Of a stretch of 41,875 bases of DNA, positions 24,219-33,567 are shown one piece after another; position 1 is the first letter of the stretch; every line of letters starts with the position of its first letter. The notes below the pieces were generated by a model. It was not told where the DNA came from. It saw nothing but the letters and a program-made list of their open reading frames with translations, and did not search any database. Origin of the DNA: an uncultured Lachnospiraceae bacterium. Its GTDB lineage: Bacteria > Bacillota > Clostridia > Lachnospirales > Lachnospiraceae. Both the position numbers and the translations under genes were made by a program. Location: contig CALWGM010000131.1 of NCBI GenBank assembly GCA_944380065.1, positions 1-41,875 on the forward strand, in the 5' to 3' direction.

Positions 24219-25658
24219 ATGGCAAAGGAAAAGAAATTAGTGGAAGCGATTACCTCCATGGAGGAGGATTTCGCCCAGTGGTATACAGATGTAGTGAAAA
24301 AGGCGGAACTGATGGATTATTCCAGCGTGCGGGGCTGTATGATTTTTAAACCGGCCGGATACGCGATCTGGGAAAATATCCGCAACGAACTGGACCGCCG
24401 CTTTAAGGAAAACGGGGTGGAGAATGTTTATATGCCGATGTTTATCCCGGAGAGCCTTTTGGAGAAGGAGAAGGATCATGTGGAGGGCTTTGCGCCGGAG
24501 GTGGCCTGGGTGACCCACGGCGGTTTGAACCCGCTGCAGGAGCGGCTCTGTGTCCGCCCTACTTCAGAGACCCTGTTCTGTGACTTTTATAAGAACGAGA
24601 TCCAGTCCTACCGGGATCTGCCGAAGGTCTATAACCAGTGGTGCTCTGTGGTTCGCTGGGAGAAGGAGACACGGCCTTTCTTACGTTCCCGTGAGTTTTT
24701 GTGGCAGGAGGGACATACGGCCCATGCGACCGCTGAGGAGGCGGAGGAGCGCACGATCCTGATGCTGAACCTTTATGCGGACTTTATGGAGGATTTCCTG
24801 GCGATCCCGGTGATCCGCGGACAGAAAACCGATAAGGAGAAGTTTGCGGGGGCGGAGGCCACCTACACCATTGAGGCGCTGATGCATGACGGAAAAGCGC
24901 TGCAGTCCGGTACCAGCCATAATTTCGGCGACGGATTTGCGAAAGCCTTCGGCATCCAGTACAGCGACAAGGAAAATAAACTGCAGTATGTACATCAGAC
25001 TTCCTGGGGCGTGAGCACCCGGATGATCGGCGCGCTGATCATGGTGCATGGGGATGATTCCGGGCTGGTGCTGCCGCCCCGGGTTGCCCCCACACAGCTG
25101 ATGGTGATTCCGGTGCAGCAGAGGAAAGAGGGCGTTATGGAGGCGGCCGCGGAGCTGAAAGAGCGTCTCGGCAGGGTCTGCCGTGCAAAATTAGATGATT
25201 CGGATAAGAGCCCGGGATGGAAATACGCGGAACAGGAGATGCGCGGGATCCCGCTCCGCGCGGAGCTGGGCCCCAGGGATATCGCGGAAAACCACTGCGT
25301 GGTGGTGCGCAGAGATACCGGTGAGAAGATTACGGTTTCCCTGGATGAGATCGAGACTGTGATCCCGCAGCTCTTGGATACGATTCAGCACGATATGTAT
25401 GAGCGGGCAAAGGCACACCTGGATGCCCATATCAGCGACGCTCATGATTATGCGGAATTCTGTGAGACGGTGAATACAAAGCCCGGCTTTGTGCGCGCCA
25501 TGTGGTGCGGCGACCAGGCCTGTGAGGATAAGATCAAGGAAGAGACAGGCGCAACTTCCAGATGTATGCCTTTCAACGATCAGGAGCAGATTTCCGATGT
25601 CTGTGTATGCTGCGGCAAACCGGCGAAAAAGCTGATTTACTGGGGACGGGCGTATTAA
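24219..25658 (+). CDS. proS: Prolyl-tRNA synthetase, short archaeal/eukaryotic-like type
   Basis: Charges tRNA-Pro. 479 residues, lacking the YbaK editing insertion of the bacterial-type ProS. Class II motifs: motif 2 around [23 protein letters not shown] and motif 3 with [28 protein letters not shown]. The anticodon-binding domain follows, then a C-terminal extension with CVCC and the characteristic terminal WGRAY (C-terminal Tyr). That is the ProS type 3 architecture shared with archaea. The start has AAGGAG seven bases upstream. It lies in the leuA-proS-cca run, and no T-box was seen in the short intergenic gaps. Confidence 0.95.
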   Translation: MAKEKKLVEAITSMEEDFAQWYTDVVKKAELMDYSSVRGCMIFKPAGYAIWENIRNELDRRFKENGVENVYMPMFIPESLLEKEKDHVEGFAPEVAWVTHGGLNPLQERLCVRPTSETLFCDFYKNEIQSYRDLPKVYNQWCSVVRWEKETRPFLRSREFLWQEGHTAHATAEEAEERTILMLNLYADFMEDFLAIPVIRGQKTDKEKFAGAEATYTIEALMHDGKALQSGTSHNFGDGFAKAFGIQYSDKENKLQYVHQTSWGVSTRMIGALIMVHGDDSGLVLPPRVAPTQLMVIPVQQRKEGVMEAAAELKERLGRVCRAKLDDSDKSPGWKYAEQEMRGIPLRAELGPRDIAENHCVVVRRDTGEKITVSLDEIETVIPQLLDTIQHDMYERAKAHLDAHISDAHDYAEFCETVNTKPGFVRAMWCGDQACEDKIKEETGATSRCMPFNDQEQISDVCVCCGKPAKKLIYWGRAY

Positions 25659-25661
25659 TCC

Positions 25662-27002
25662 ATGAACCAGGTCAGGATGCCGGAGAAGGTTTCGGCAATC
25701 ATCCGTCAGCTAAAGAGCGCCGGCTATGATGCCTACGCGGTAGGCGGCTGCGTCAGGGATTCCGTGCTGGGAAGAACCCCGCATGACTGGGATATTACCA
25801 CGTCCGCCCGGCCGCAGCAGGTGAAAGCCGTGTTTGGGCATACCATTGACACGGGGATCCAGCATGGGACGGTGACTGTCATGCTGGACCACGAGGGGTT
25901 TGAGGTAACCACGTACCGGATCGACGGGGAGTATGAAGACGCCCGCCACCCCAAAAGCGTGGAGTATACTTTAAATCTGCGGGATGACCTGAAACGGCGG
26001 GATTTTACCATCAATGCGATGGCGTATAATGAGGATGCGGGGCTGGTAGATGCGTTTGACGGCCGGGGAGACCTGAAGCGGGGGGTGATCCGCTGTGTGG
26101 GAGATCCGGAGGAACGCTTTACGGAGGATGCGCTGCGGATGCTGCGGGCGGTGCGGTTTGCCGCCCAGCTGGGATTTTCCATCGAGGAGAATACAGAACG
26201 GGCGATCAGGAAGCTGGCTCCCAATCTGGCCCGGATCAGCGCGGAGCGGATCCAGGCGGAACTGGTAAAGCTGCTGATTTCCCCCCATCCGGAGATGATG
26301 CGGACGGTCTGGGAGACGGGGATCGCAGATGTGATCCTGCCGGAGTTTTCCGCAATGATGGTCTGTGAGCAGAAGAACCCGCACCACAGAGGAACGGTGG
26401 GGGAGCATACCATCTGGTCCCTGCAGGCGGTGCCTGCCACGAAGGTGCTGCGCCTGGCTATGCTGTTCCATGATGTGGCGAAACCGGCCTGCAGGACGGA
26501 GGACGCAGACGGGCTGCATCATTTTCATGGCCATCCGGCCATGGGCGCGGAGATGACCCGGAGGATCCTGCGCCGCCTGAAGTTTGACAATGATACCATC
26601 CGCCGTGTGACGGCGCTGGTGAAGGGTCACGACGACCGGCCGTATCCATTGACAGAGCGGGCGGTCCGCAGGGCGATCCTCCGCAACGGTCAGGAAGCGT
26701 ATCCGGATCTGTTCGAGGTGAAGCGGGCGGATATTCTGGCGCAGAGCGATTACCGGCAGCAGGAAAAGCTGCAGTATGTTGAGGAATACCGCAGGATTTA
26801 CGGACAGATCCTTGCCGGGCATCAGTGTCTGACGATGAAAGACCTGGCGGTAACCGGAAAAGATCTGATCGAAGCCGGGATGAAGCCGGGAAAAGAGCTG
26901 GGAGCTGTCCTGAAACAGATGCTGGAGGCTGTGGTGGATGATCCACGGCTGAACACAAAGGAGATTTTGCTGGAACGTTTTCAGAAGGAATGGAAAAAAT
27001 GA
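25662..27002 (+). CDS. cca: CCA-adding tRNA nucleotidyltransferase
   Basis: Adds or repairs the 3' CCA of tRNAs from CTP and ATP. 446 residues, class II. The head domain has VGGCVRDSVLGRTPHDWDITTSA with catalytic Asp42 and Asp44, then RRDFTINAMAYN and the neck motif EERFTEDALRMLRAVRFAAQLGF (ERxxxDxxRxxR). A C-terminal HD domain (LFHDVAKP; GHDDRP) adds a possible phosphohydrolase site, as in gammaproteobacterial and many clostridial enzymes. It begins three bases after the proS stop, so it is probably translationally coupled; its own binding site (GGGGACGGG) is weak. Confidence 0.94.
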   Translation: MNQVRMPEKVSAIIRQLKSAGYDAYAVGGCVRDSVLGRTPHDWDITTSARPQQVKAVFGHTIDTGIQHGTVTVMLDHEGFEVTTYRIDGEYEDARHPKSVEYTLNLRDDLKRRDFTINAMAYNEDAGLVDAFDGRGDLKRGVIRCVGDPEERFTEDALRMLRAVRFAAQLGFSIEENTERAIRKLAPNLARISAERIQAELVKLLISPHPEMMRTVWETGIADVILPEFSAMMVCEQKNPHHRGTVGEHTIWSLQAVPATKVLRLAMLFHDVAKPACRTEDADGLHHFHGHPAMGAEMTRRILRRLKFDNDTIRRVTALVKGHDDRPYPLTERAVRRAILRNGQEAYPDLFEVKRADILAQSDYRQQEKLQYVEEYRRIYGQILAGHQCLTMKDLAVTGKDLIEAGMKPGKELGAVLKQMLEAVVDDPRLNTKEILLERFQKEWKK

Positions 27003-27013
27003 ATACCGGGAGG

Positions 27014-27076
27014 CACCCCTTCATATGATAAAAAAGACGCATCCGTGTCTGAAATCATAGGTGAAGGGGTGTTTTT
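27014..27076 (+). terminator. Branched terminator that also carries the CotS ribosome binding site
   Basis: The 5' arm CACCCCTTCATATGAT (27014-27029) pairs with ATCATA-gg-TGAAGGGGTG (27054-27071). An inner hairpin AGACGC / GTGTCT (27035-27050) sits between, and TTTTT follows. The GAAGGGG in the 3' arm is also the Shine-Dalgarno sequence for the GTG start at 27077. Confidence 0.78.
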
Positions 27077-28081
27077 GTGTATTATCAGATCGAACAGGTC
27101 CTGGAAAAACAGCAGTTTGAAGTGGAAAAGTTTTATAAGGGAAGAGGGATCCTTATCTGTGAAACCCCGCAGGGGCTGTTCGCGCTGAAAGAGTTTCACG
27201 GGCAGATGCAAAAGGCAGAATATCTGTACCAGGTGGGGCAGTTTCTGCAGGACAAAAATATTTCCTGCGACGCAATGGTGAAAAATCAGGAAGGACAGCT
27301 GCTGACAGAAGGCGTGGATGGCTGCAGGTACTCCGCCCATCGCTGGGTGAAAGGGAGGGAATGTGACAGCAGAAGCCGCCTGGACATCGTGATGACCGTC
27401 TCCTTTCTGGCGAAGTTCCATGGGGTCAGCCAGGGGGCGGCGGGGCTTTTCCCGGAACAGGGGGAGGAAACCGGAGCCGGGACTTCGCCGGGGACAGAGA
27501 GCCTTTATGAAAACTGTCAGCGCCGGGACCGGGAACTGCGCCGGATCCGGAAATATATCCTGATACGCAAAAATAAAAGTGATTTTGAAAGGCTGTTCCT
27601 GAAATGTTTTCCGGAATACATCGGCCAGTCCGGGGAAGTTTTAGATGCGCTCCGCGATACCGGCGGGAATCTGAAGTCCCATACGCTGGGGCTGTGTCAC
27701 GGGGATTTTAACCAGCACAATGTGGTGATAGAGTCCGGCGGCATGACGCTGGTGCACATGGAACATATGCGGTATGGAGTTCAGATGACGGATCTGGCAA
27801 ATTTTCTGCGGAAAATGCTGGAGAAGCATGAATGGAGCGAAACGCTGGGGCTGGAGATGCTGCGGGAATATGACCGGATCCATCCCATGCGGGCAGCGGA
27901 CTGGAAGGAGCTGTACTGCCGGCTCTGTTATCCGGAGAAATTCTGGAAAATCGCCAATCATTATTTCCAGTCCAATAAGGTCTGGGATTCAGGAAAACAT
28001 TATGAAAAGTTAAGAAAGGAAAACCGCCAGAATTTTATGCGCCGGAGATTTTTGGAGGCGCTGAAACGGGCGCGGTTATAG
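27077..28081 (+). CDS. CotS-family spore coat protein (kinase-like fold)
   Basis: 334 residues of the CotS/YutH/YsxE phosphotransferase-like family, placed in the spore coat in Bacillus. The kinase fold is recognisable: FALKEF (Lys38, strand 3), then LCHGDFNQHNV with Asp210 and Asn215 (catalytic loop). The usual metal-binding strand, FE or DFE-like, reads VHMEHMRYG here, so activity is doubtful. The start is GTG 27077, directly after the T-run of the preceding hairpin and served by GAAGGGG inside that hairpin. With no nearer promoter seen, its expression may rely on read-through or on a sporulation sigma-factor promoter I cannot identify. Confidence 0.8.
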   Translation: MYYQIEQVLEKQQFEVEKFYKGRGILICETPQGLFALKEFHGQMQKAEYLYQVGQFLQDKNISCDAMVKNQEGQLLTEGVDGCRYSAHRWVKGRECDSRSRLDIVMTVSFLAKFHGVSQGAAGLFPEQGEETGAGTSPGTESLYENCQRRDRELRRIRKYILIRKNKSDFERLFLKCFPEYIGQSGEVLDALRDTGGNLKSHTLGLCHGDFNQHNVVIESGGMTLVHMEHMRYGVQMTDLANFLRKMLEKHEWSETLGLEMLREYDRIHPMRAADWKELYCRLCYPEKFWKIANHYFQSNKVWDSGKHYEKLRKENRQNFMRRRFLEALKRARL

Positions 28082-28143
28082 TTTTTTGATTGAAAGACAG
28101 GGCTGTCCTGTAAAATAAAAAGATGGCGCCGGATGCTGCAGAA

Positions 28144-28201
28144 TAAAAAGAGCCGCTTCGGATCATGCGGGGAATCCTCCGCATGATCCGGGCGGCTTTT
28201 T
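28144..28201. terminator. Bidirectional terminator between CotS gene and phosphoglucomutase
   Basis: AGCCGC-tt-CGGATCATGCGG pairs with CCGCATGATCCG-g-GCGGCT, with A-run before and T-run after, so it works from both sides. Confidence 0.92.
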
Positions 28202-28228
28202 CTGCCAGGAAAGAGTCCGGCTGCAGTT

Positions 28229-29911
28229 TTATGCCAGCAGCGGCCGGATGGCCTCTGTCAGCGCGTCTTTCTGAGCCTGGGCCTCAGCCAGGTCTTTTCC
28301 CAAGGTGGTAAAATAAGTCTTGATCTTCGGTTCTGTACCGGAGGGGCGTACCACAACAGAAGCTCCTCCCTCCAGGGAATAGATCAGTACATTTGCAGAA
28401 GGAAGACCGGTTTCTCCGGTATTCTGATAGTCGGTTACCTTCACTACCCTGTGTCCGGCAAATTCTGTGGGGGCATTGTCGCGCAGGTTCTGCATGATGC
28501 CGGCCATCTTGTCCATGCCGGTCAGACCGGGGAATTCATAGGAATCCACCTTGTTCAGGTAGCGGCCGTACTGTGCGTAAATCTCTTCCAGACGCTGTTT
28601 GATGGAGCTGCCGATGCTGCGGTAATACGCCGCCATCTCGCAGATGAGCATGGATGCGATCACGGCGTCCTTGTCGCGGACATAGGTTCCGGCCAGGTAT
28701 CCGTAGCTTTCCTCAAAACCGAAGATGAAGCGGTCGGCTTCTCCCGCTGCTTCCAGACCGGCGATCTGGTCGCCGATCCACTTGAATCCGGTGAGGACGC
28801 TGCGCAGCTCTACGCCGTAATGGGCGGCCACTGCGTCCGCCAGTGGTGTGGAGACGATGGATTTGACAGCTACCGGACGCTCCGGCATGGTGCCTTTTTC
28901 TATCCGTCCTGCGCAGATATAATCTAAAAGGAGGACGCCCATCTCGTTTCCGCTGACCAGCTCATAGGAGCCGTCCGGGCACCGCATGGCGATCCCTACC
29001 CGGTCAGCATCGGGGTCTGTGGCCAGCATCAGGTCCGCGCCGGACTCCTCTGCTAACTTCAGACCCAGCTCCAGGGCATCATAAATCTCCGGGTTCGGGT
29101 AACTGCAGGTGGTAAAATAGCCGTTGGGATATTCCTGTTCGGGTACGATGGTGATGTCTGTGATGCCGATATCCTTTAATACCTGTGTCACGGGCACCAG
29201 GCCGGAGCCGTTCAGCGGGCTGTATACTAACTTCAGGCCTGCGGTCCTGCATAAGCCGGGGCGGACCTGCCGCTCCTCGATGGCTGCGTAGAAGGCCTGT
29301 TTGCAGTCGTCGCCTACAAAGCGGATCAGACCCTTTTCCACACCCTCCGCGAAAGAGAGGAAGGATGCGCCGGTTAAGACGTCTGTCTTCTGGATCTCTT
29401 CATATACAATGGCGGCAGCGTCGTCCGTCATCTGGCATCCATCCGGACCGTAAGCCTTGTATCCGTTGTATTTGGCCGGGTTATGGGACGCTGTCACCAT
29501 GATTCCGGCATTGCATTTGTAATACCGGGTGGCAAAAGACAGCGCCGGTACGGGCATCAGCGCGTCATAGATGCGCACCTGGATGCCGTTGGCAGCCAGT
29601 ACGCCGGCTGCGGTTTTTGCAAATATATCGCTTTTTAAACGGCTGTCATAGCTGATCGCTACCGTCTGGCTGCCGCCCTGGGTCTTCACCCAGTTGGCCA
29701 GACCCTGTGTTGCCTGCCGGACAACATAGATATTCATGCGGTTGGTCCCGGCGCCCAGCACGCCCCGCAGTCCTGCTGTCCCGAATTTTAAGGAAACGGC
29801 AAACCGTTCTTTGATCTCGTCTTCATCGTCCCGGATCCTGGTCAGCTCCGGCATCAGATCGGCATCTTCCAGATCGGCCGCCAGCCAGCGTTTATATTCA
29901 TCCTGATACAT
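28229..29911 (-). CDS. Phosphoglucomutase / phosphomannomutase, PgcA type
   Basis: Interconverts hexose 1- and 6-phosphates, feeding glycogen, cell-wall and teichoic-acid precursors. 560 residues in the four-domain alpha-D-phosphohexomutase fold: KFGTAGLRG near the N-terminus, the phosphoserine loop TASHNPAKYNG (Ser142), the metal loop DPDADR (299-304), the sugar loop GFEESYGY, and the phosphate loop RPSGTEPKIK at the C-terminus. All are intact. Length and motifs match Bacillus PgcA rather than GlmM. Start ATG 29911 follows AAGGGGG. It has its own promoter, and the terminator is shared with the CotS gene. Confidence 0.94.
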   Translation of the reverse strand: MYQDEYKRWLAADLEDADLMPELTRIRDDEDEIKERFAVSLKFGTAGLRGVLGAGTNRMNIYVVRQATQGLANWVKTQGGSQTVAISYDSRLKSDIFAKTAAGVLAANGIQVRIYDALMPVPALSFATRYYKCNAGIMVTASHNPAKYNGYKAYGPDGCQMTDDAAAIVYEEIQKTDVLTGASFLSFAEGVEKGLIRFVGDDCKQAFYAAIEERQVRPGLCRTAGLKLVYSPLNGSGLVPVTQVLKDIGITDITIVPEQEYPNGYFTTCSYPNPEIYDALELGLKLAEESGADLMLATDPDADRVGIAMRCPDGSYELVSGNEMGVLLLDYICAGRIEKGTMPERPVAVKSIVSTPLADAVAAHYGVELRSVLTGFKWIGDQIAGLEAAGEADRFIFGFEESYGYLAGTYVRDKDAVIASMLICEMAAYYRSIGSSIKQRLEEIYAQYGRYLNKVDSYEFPGLTGMDKMAGIMQNLRDNAPTEFAGHRVVKVTDYQNTGETGLPSANVLIYSLEGGASVVVRPSGTEPKIKTYFTTLGKDLAEAQAQKDALTEAIRPLLA

Positions 29912-29960
29912 GTGTGTGTCCCCCTTTTAAGGTTGTTTGTAAAATTGACTCGTCCTCTCT

Positions 29961-29989
29961 ATCTTACCATAGGGTTACTGCCAGCGCAA
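29961..29989 (-). promoter_or_regulatory. Phosphoglucomutase promoter
   Basis: Minus strand: TTGCGC, 17-bp spacer, TAAGAT, 50 bp before the start. Confidence 0.7.
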
Positions 29990-30080
29990 GGATTTGCAGA
30001 AAGTTGCCGGCTGTGTGCCGTGATTTGGTAAAAGTAAAGTGTTTTTTAAGAAAAGATTAAGAGCATGGGAAAGAAAAATA

Positions 30081-30089
30081 TGATAGAAT
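30081..30089 (+). promoter_or_regulatory. Promoter of the dlt-like operon (extended -10)
   Basis: TGATAGAAT in an A-rich stretch, 54 bp before the ligase start. No recognisable -35. Confidence 0.5.
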
Positions 30090-30143
30090 TGTGAAAGTGA
30101 AAATTTTGTGGAAAAATGTCATAGAAAGGGTAATAAAAGGATC

Positions 30144-31679
30144 ATGTACAAAGTAATACAGGAATATCTGGAACATTCAGCTTCCATTTATGCGGATAAA
30201 ACAGCTTTTTCAGATGAAAAGAGAGAACTTTCCTTCGGGAATCTGCAGAAACGGGCAAAGGAGATTGCTTGCTTTCTGCATGGTCTGGGGCTTTTTCGCA
30301 GACCGGCGGCAGTTTTTCTGGATAAGGGGACGTCGTGCGTGGAAGCTATGATGGGCGCGGTGTACAGCGGAAATTTTTATACTGTTCTGGACGTCTACAT
30401 GCCGCAGGCAAGAATTTCCAGGATTATGCATGTGCTCTGTCCGGCTGTGATCCTCACGGACGGGGAACACCGGGAGGCCGCGGAAGCATTTGCAGACGGG
30501 GCGCAGGTGATCGACCTGGATGAGATTGGCCGGGAGGATGTGGATGAGCAGGTGCTGGGTCAGATCCGGGAGGAGATGACGGCGGACGATACGCTGTATG
30601 TGCTGTTTACCTCCGGTTCTACCGGGACGCCGAAAGGGGTGGTGATTTCCCACCGGGCGGTGATCCATTACCTGGACTGGCTGGGGGATACCTTCCCGAT
30701 CAATGAGACCACGGTATTTGCCAACCAGACGCCGTTCTATTTTGTGATGTCCGGTCTGGATATTTATATGACGATCAAGTGCGGAGCTCAGTGTCATATT
30801 GCGCCGAAACAGATTTTTTCTTTTCCGATGATGACGCTGAACTGGATGAAGGAGCACCGGATCAATACTGTTTTCTGGGTTCCGTCGGCGCTTTGTCTGA
30901 TCGCGAACCTGGGCGCGCTGCCGGAGCTTCATCTGGATGACCTGAGGCTGGTGATGTTCGGGGGAGAGGTGATGCCCTCCAAACAGCTGAACATGTGGCG
31001 GCGGGAATATCCGGAGGCTGATTTTATCAATATGTACGGCCCCACGGAGATGACAGATATCTGCGCTTACTACTGGGTAAAACGCAGGATTGATGATGCG
31101 GAGAGCCTTCCCATCGGAAAAGCGGCGGATCATATGAAGCTTTTCCTGCTGGATGAGGAGAACCATGAGGTGCAGCCCGGTCAGATCGGCGAGCTGTGCG
31201 GCACAGGCCCGAGCCTGGCGGATGGCTATTACCGGGAACCGGAGAAAACGGCGCAGGTGTTTGTGGAGAATCCGCTGTATACACCGGATCAGCCGGAGAT
31301 GAACCGGCGGATGTACCGCACCGGGGATCTGGCGATGGTGGACGCCGCCGGGGATCTGATCTATATGGGGCGGAAGGATTTCCAGATCAAACATATGGGG
31401 AACCGGATAGAACTGGGGGAGATCGAAACCGCGGTTTCGGCAGAGGAGGGAGTCGCTTCCTGCTGCTGCCTGTATGACACGGAGAAAAGCCGGATTGTGC
31501 TTTTCTATACCGGGAGCCGGGAAGAGCAGGAGCTGAGGGAGGCGCTGAAAACGTCGCTCCCCGTTTATATGCTTCCCAACCGGGTGATCCGGCTGGAGGA
31601 AATGCCGCTGAACCTGAATGGAAAAACAGACCGGGTGAAGCTGCGGGACATGATGCAGGCGAAACCGAAGAGGGCCTGA
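30144..31679 (+). CDS. DltA-like amino-acid adenylating ligase
   Basis: 511-residue ANL-superfamily enzyme that should activate a carboxylate with ATP and load it on the carrier protein encoded downstream. The ATP loop FTSGSTGTPKG is at residues 155-165. YGPTEMTDIC and the TGD motif follow, and the C-terminal catalytic Lys494 is in NLNGKTDR, so it is complete. At the position where DltA proteins have FCGE (the Cys credited with D-Ala selection in B. cereus DltA) this one reads FGGE (Gly273), so its substrate may not be D-alanine. The ATG at 30144 is chosen over an upstream GTG. First gene of a six-gene operon. Confidence 0.85.
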   Translation: MYKVIQEYLEHSASIYADKTAFSDEKRELSFGNLQKRAKEIACFLHGLGLFRRPAAVFLDKGTSCVEAMMGAVYSGNFYTVLDVYMPQARISRIMHVLCPAVILTDGEHREAAEAFADGAQVIDLDEIGREDVDEQVLGQIREEMTADDTLYVLFTSGSTGTPKGVVISHRAVIHYLDWLGDTFPINETTVFANQTPFYFVMSGLDIYMTIKCGAQCHIAPKQIFSFPMMTLNWMKEHRINTVFWVPSALCLIANLGALPELHLDDLRLVMFGGEVMPSKQLNMWRREYPEADFINMYGPTEMTDICAYYWVKRRIDDAESLPIGKAADHMKLFLLDEENHEVQPGQIGELCGTGPSLADGYYREPEKTAQVFVENPLYTPDQPEMNRRMYRTGDLAMVDAAGDLIYMGRKDFQIKHMGNRIELGEIETAVSAEEGVASCCCLYDTEKSRIVLFYTGSREEQELREALKTSLPVYMLPNRVIRLEEMPLNLNGKTDRVKLRDMMQAKPKRA

Positions 31680-31697
31680 GAAAAGGAGTAACAGGAT

Positions 31698-31859
31698 ATG
31701 GAGTTTGCAATTGCCATATTTATCGGCATCTGGATGACTGCGGCTGTAGTGCTGGCCTATCTGGGGCTGAAAAAGGATTATAAAAAAGAAAATCTCTCCG
31801 GAGGATCTTCATGCGGGACAAAAGCGGCCTCTGGAAAAGAGGGAGGAGAGGACGCATGA
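31698..31859 (+). CDS. Small one-helix protein, probable symporter accessory peptide
   Basis: 53 residues: one N-terminal membrane helix (about residues 3-24, FAIAIFIGIWMTAAVVLAYL) and a charged Gly/Ser/Lys tail. AAGGAG lies seven to eight bases upstream. Its stop overlaps the symporter start as ATGA (31856-31859), so the two are translationally coupled. That fits the small accessory subunits found beside some solute:Na+ symporters. It does not resemble DltX, the small protein of Bacillus dlt operons, which lies before dltA. Function is inferred from position only. Confidence 0.75.
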   Translation: MEFAIAIFIGIWMTAAVVLAYLGLKKDYKKENLSGGSSCGTKAASGKEGGEDA

Positions 31860-33472
31860 ATATTTATCTGATCGGAATGATTATTTCTATGGTAGTATTT
31901 GCGGTCATCGGGGCGGTGATCAGCAGAAAGATCCGCAATGCGGAGGATTTTTATGTGGCGGGGCGGAATGCGCCGGTGATCCTGATCGCCGGTTCCCTGA
32001 TCGCCTCCTATTCCAGTACGGGGATGTTTATGGGGGATGCGGCCCAGTGCTATGACGGGGCATTTTCGTCCATCATCCTGTTTGCAGGTATGCAGTCGGC
32101 GGGATATATCTTAGGAGCCGTTTTTTTCGGCAGATATCTGCGGAGGAGCAAGGCGCTGACGATTCCGGAGTTTTTCGGGCAGCGGTTTGATTCAAAGAAA
32201 ATGCGGGCGCTGTCCGCTGCGACAGCGATGGTGACCATGGCGGTTTACCTGCTTTCTGTGATGCAGGGAGTAGGGACGCTGATGAACGCGGTGACGGGGG
32301 TGGATTACAGGATCTGCATCGCGGTCTGCATCGTGGTGTTTACCCTGATCTCTGTCATGTCCGGCTCCCGGGGCGTGCTGATCACCGATACGCTGATGGC
32401 GGCAGTATTTACGGTGGCCCTGATCATCGGCGTACTCTTTATTGCTAAAAATTCCGGCGGCTGGTATGGCGCCCTGGAACAGGTGGCGGCCAGTCCGGAT
32501 ACCACCCAGGTGCTTTCCTGGAGCGGGAAACCGGGCGTGCTGTATGACACCGGCTGGGAAAACATTGTCTGGGGGCTGAACTTCGGCGTGGTCTGGATGA
32601 GTGTCTGCATGGTGGGTCCCTGGCAGAGCAGCCGTTATCAGATGGCCCGGGATGAACACACCATCATCCGCAGCTCCTACTGGGCGGCCATCGGCGTGTT
32701 TGCCCTGGAATTTCTGGCGGGGATCGGCGCGGTTATGGTAAGAGTCTCTGTGCCGGAGATGGAGGATTCCTCCCACGTGCTTTTGTGGGCGTCCATGAAC
32801 CTGATGCCGAAGCTTTTGGGCGTGCTGCTGCTGACCGGGATCTTAGCGGCGGGCATTTCCTCTGCCACCACGTTTACATCCCTGATCGGCGCTTCTGTGG
32901 CCAATGATATTTTCGGCGCCAGCGAGTCAGAGAGTGACGAGGAGGATAAACGTTATATCAAGATCGGGCAGTGGGCGATGATTTTAGTGGCGGTGGTGAT
33001 CCTGCTGATTTCCATCTTTAATCCGCCGGCGATTTTTGTTATCATGTTCCTGGGCGGCGCCGTGATCGCCAGCTCCTGGATGCCGGTGGCGGTTGCCTGC
33101 GTATTCTGCAAACGGCTGACCAAAACCGGGGCGTTCTGGGGTATGCTGATCGGGTTTCTGAGCTGTTTTGTCATGAAGCTGATCGTGGGTCTGGGCGGAT
33201 TTTCCCTGCCGGCGTACCTGGATTCCAGTATTGTGGGCATTGTGGCCAATATCATCGCCATGGTGATCGGTTCTGCGCTGACGCAGGTGACCGAGGAGGA
33301 AAAACAGGCCCGGGCGGCTATGTTTGTGATGCCGGAGCGGGAAAAAGATCCGGCGGAGGTGAAACGGACCTTTGCCAGTACCCGCCTGGCGCTGCTGATC
33401 GGCCCGCTGTTTGTGGTGGGAATGGCGGCAGCGTGGATTATACCTTATCTGCGCGGGACTGGCGCGCTGTAA
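31856..33472 (+). CDS. Sodium:solute symporter (SSS family)
   Basis: 538-residue membrane protein with about 13 helices. The SSS start is clear: KIRNAEDFYVAGRNAPVILI, then ASYSSTGMFMGDAAQCYDGA (substrate/Na+ region of helix 1), and later GILAAGISSATTFTSLIGASVANDIF (Na+ site near helix 8). It imports a small organic solute with Na+; the family spans amino acids, sugars, pantothenate and organic acids, so the substrate is open. It starts in an ATGA overlap with the one-helix peptide. Its place between ligase and carrier suggests it brings in the molecule the ligase activates. The internal acidic loop (SESESDEEDK) is cytoplasmic. Confidence 0.9.
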   Translation: MNIYLIGMIISMVVFAVIGAVISRKIRNAEDFYVAGRNAPVILIAGSLIASYSSTGMFMGDAAQCYDGAFSSIILFAGMQSAGYILGAVFFGRYLRRSKALTIPEFFGQRFDSKKMRALSAATAMVTMAVYLLSVMQGVGTLMNAVTGVDYRICIAVCIVVFTLISVMSGSRGVLITDTLMAAVFTVALIIGVLFIAKNSGGWYGALEQVAASPDTTQVLSWSGKPGVLYDTGWENIVWGLNFGVVWMSVCMVGPWQSSRYQMARDEHTIIRSSYWAAIGVFALEFLAGIGAVMVRVSVPEMEDSSHVLLWASMNLMPKLLGVLLLTGILAAGISSATTFTSLIGASVANDIFGASESESDEEDKRYIKIGQWAMILVAVVILLISIFNPPAIFVIMFLGGAVIASSWMPVAVACVFCKRLTKTGAFWGMLIGFLSCFVMKLIVGLGGFSLPAYLDSSIVGIVANIIAMVIGSALTQVTEEEKQARAAMFVMPEREKDPAEVKRTFASTRLALLIGPLFVVGMAAAWIIPYLRGTGAL

Positions 33473-33567
33473 AGGTGAGTGGACAGACTCAGGCTGCTTT
33501 TTTGGAGGGACGCTGTCCCGGCGAAAGAGGCAGACGAGAATAGATTATCATAACGGAGGACAAGAAA

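Noticed and set aside
23270..24259. 329-codon minus-strand frame opposite leuA
   Set aside because: Shadow of leuA; no motif, no ribosome binding site.
30210..31394. 394-codon minus-strand frame opposite the ligase gene
   Set aside because: Antisense shadow of a gene with intact adenylation motifs; unlikely amino-acid composition.
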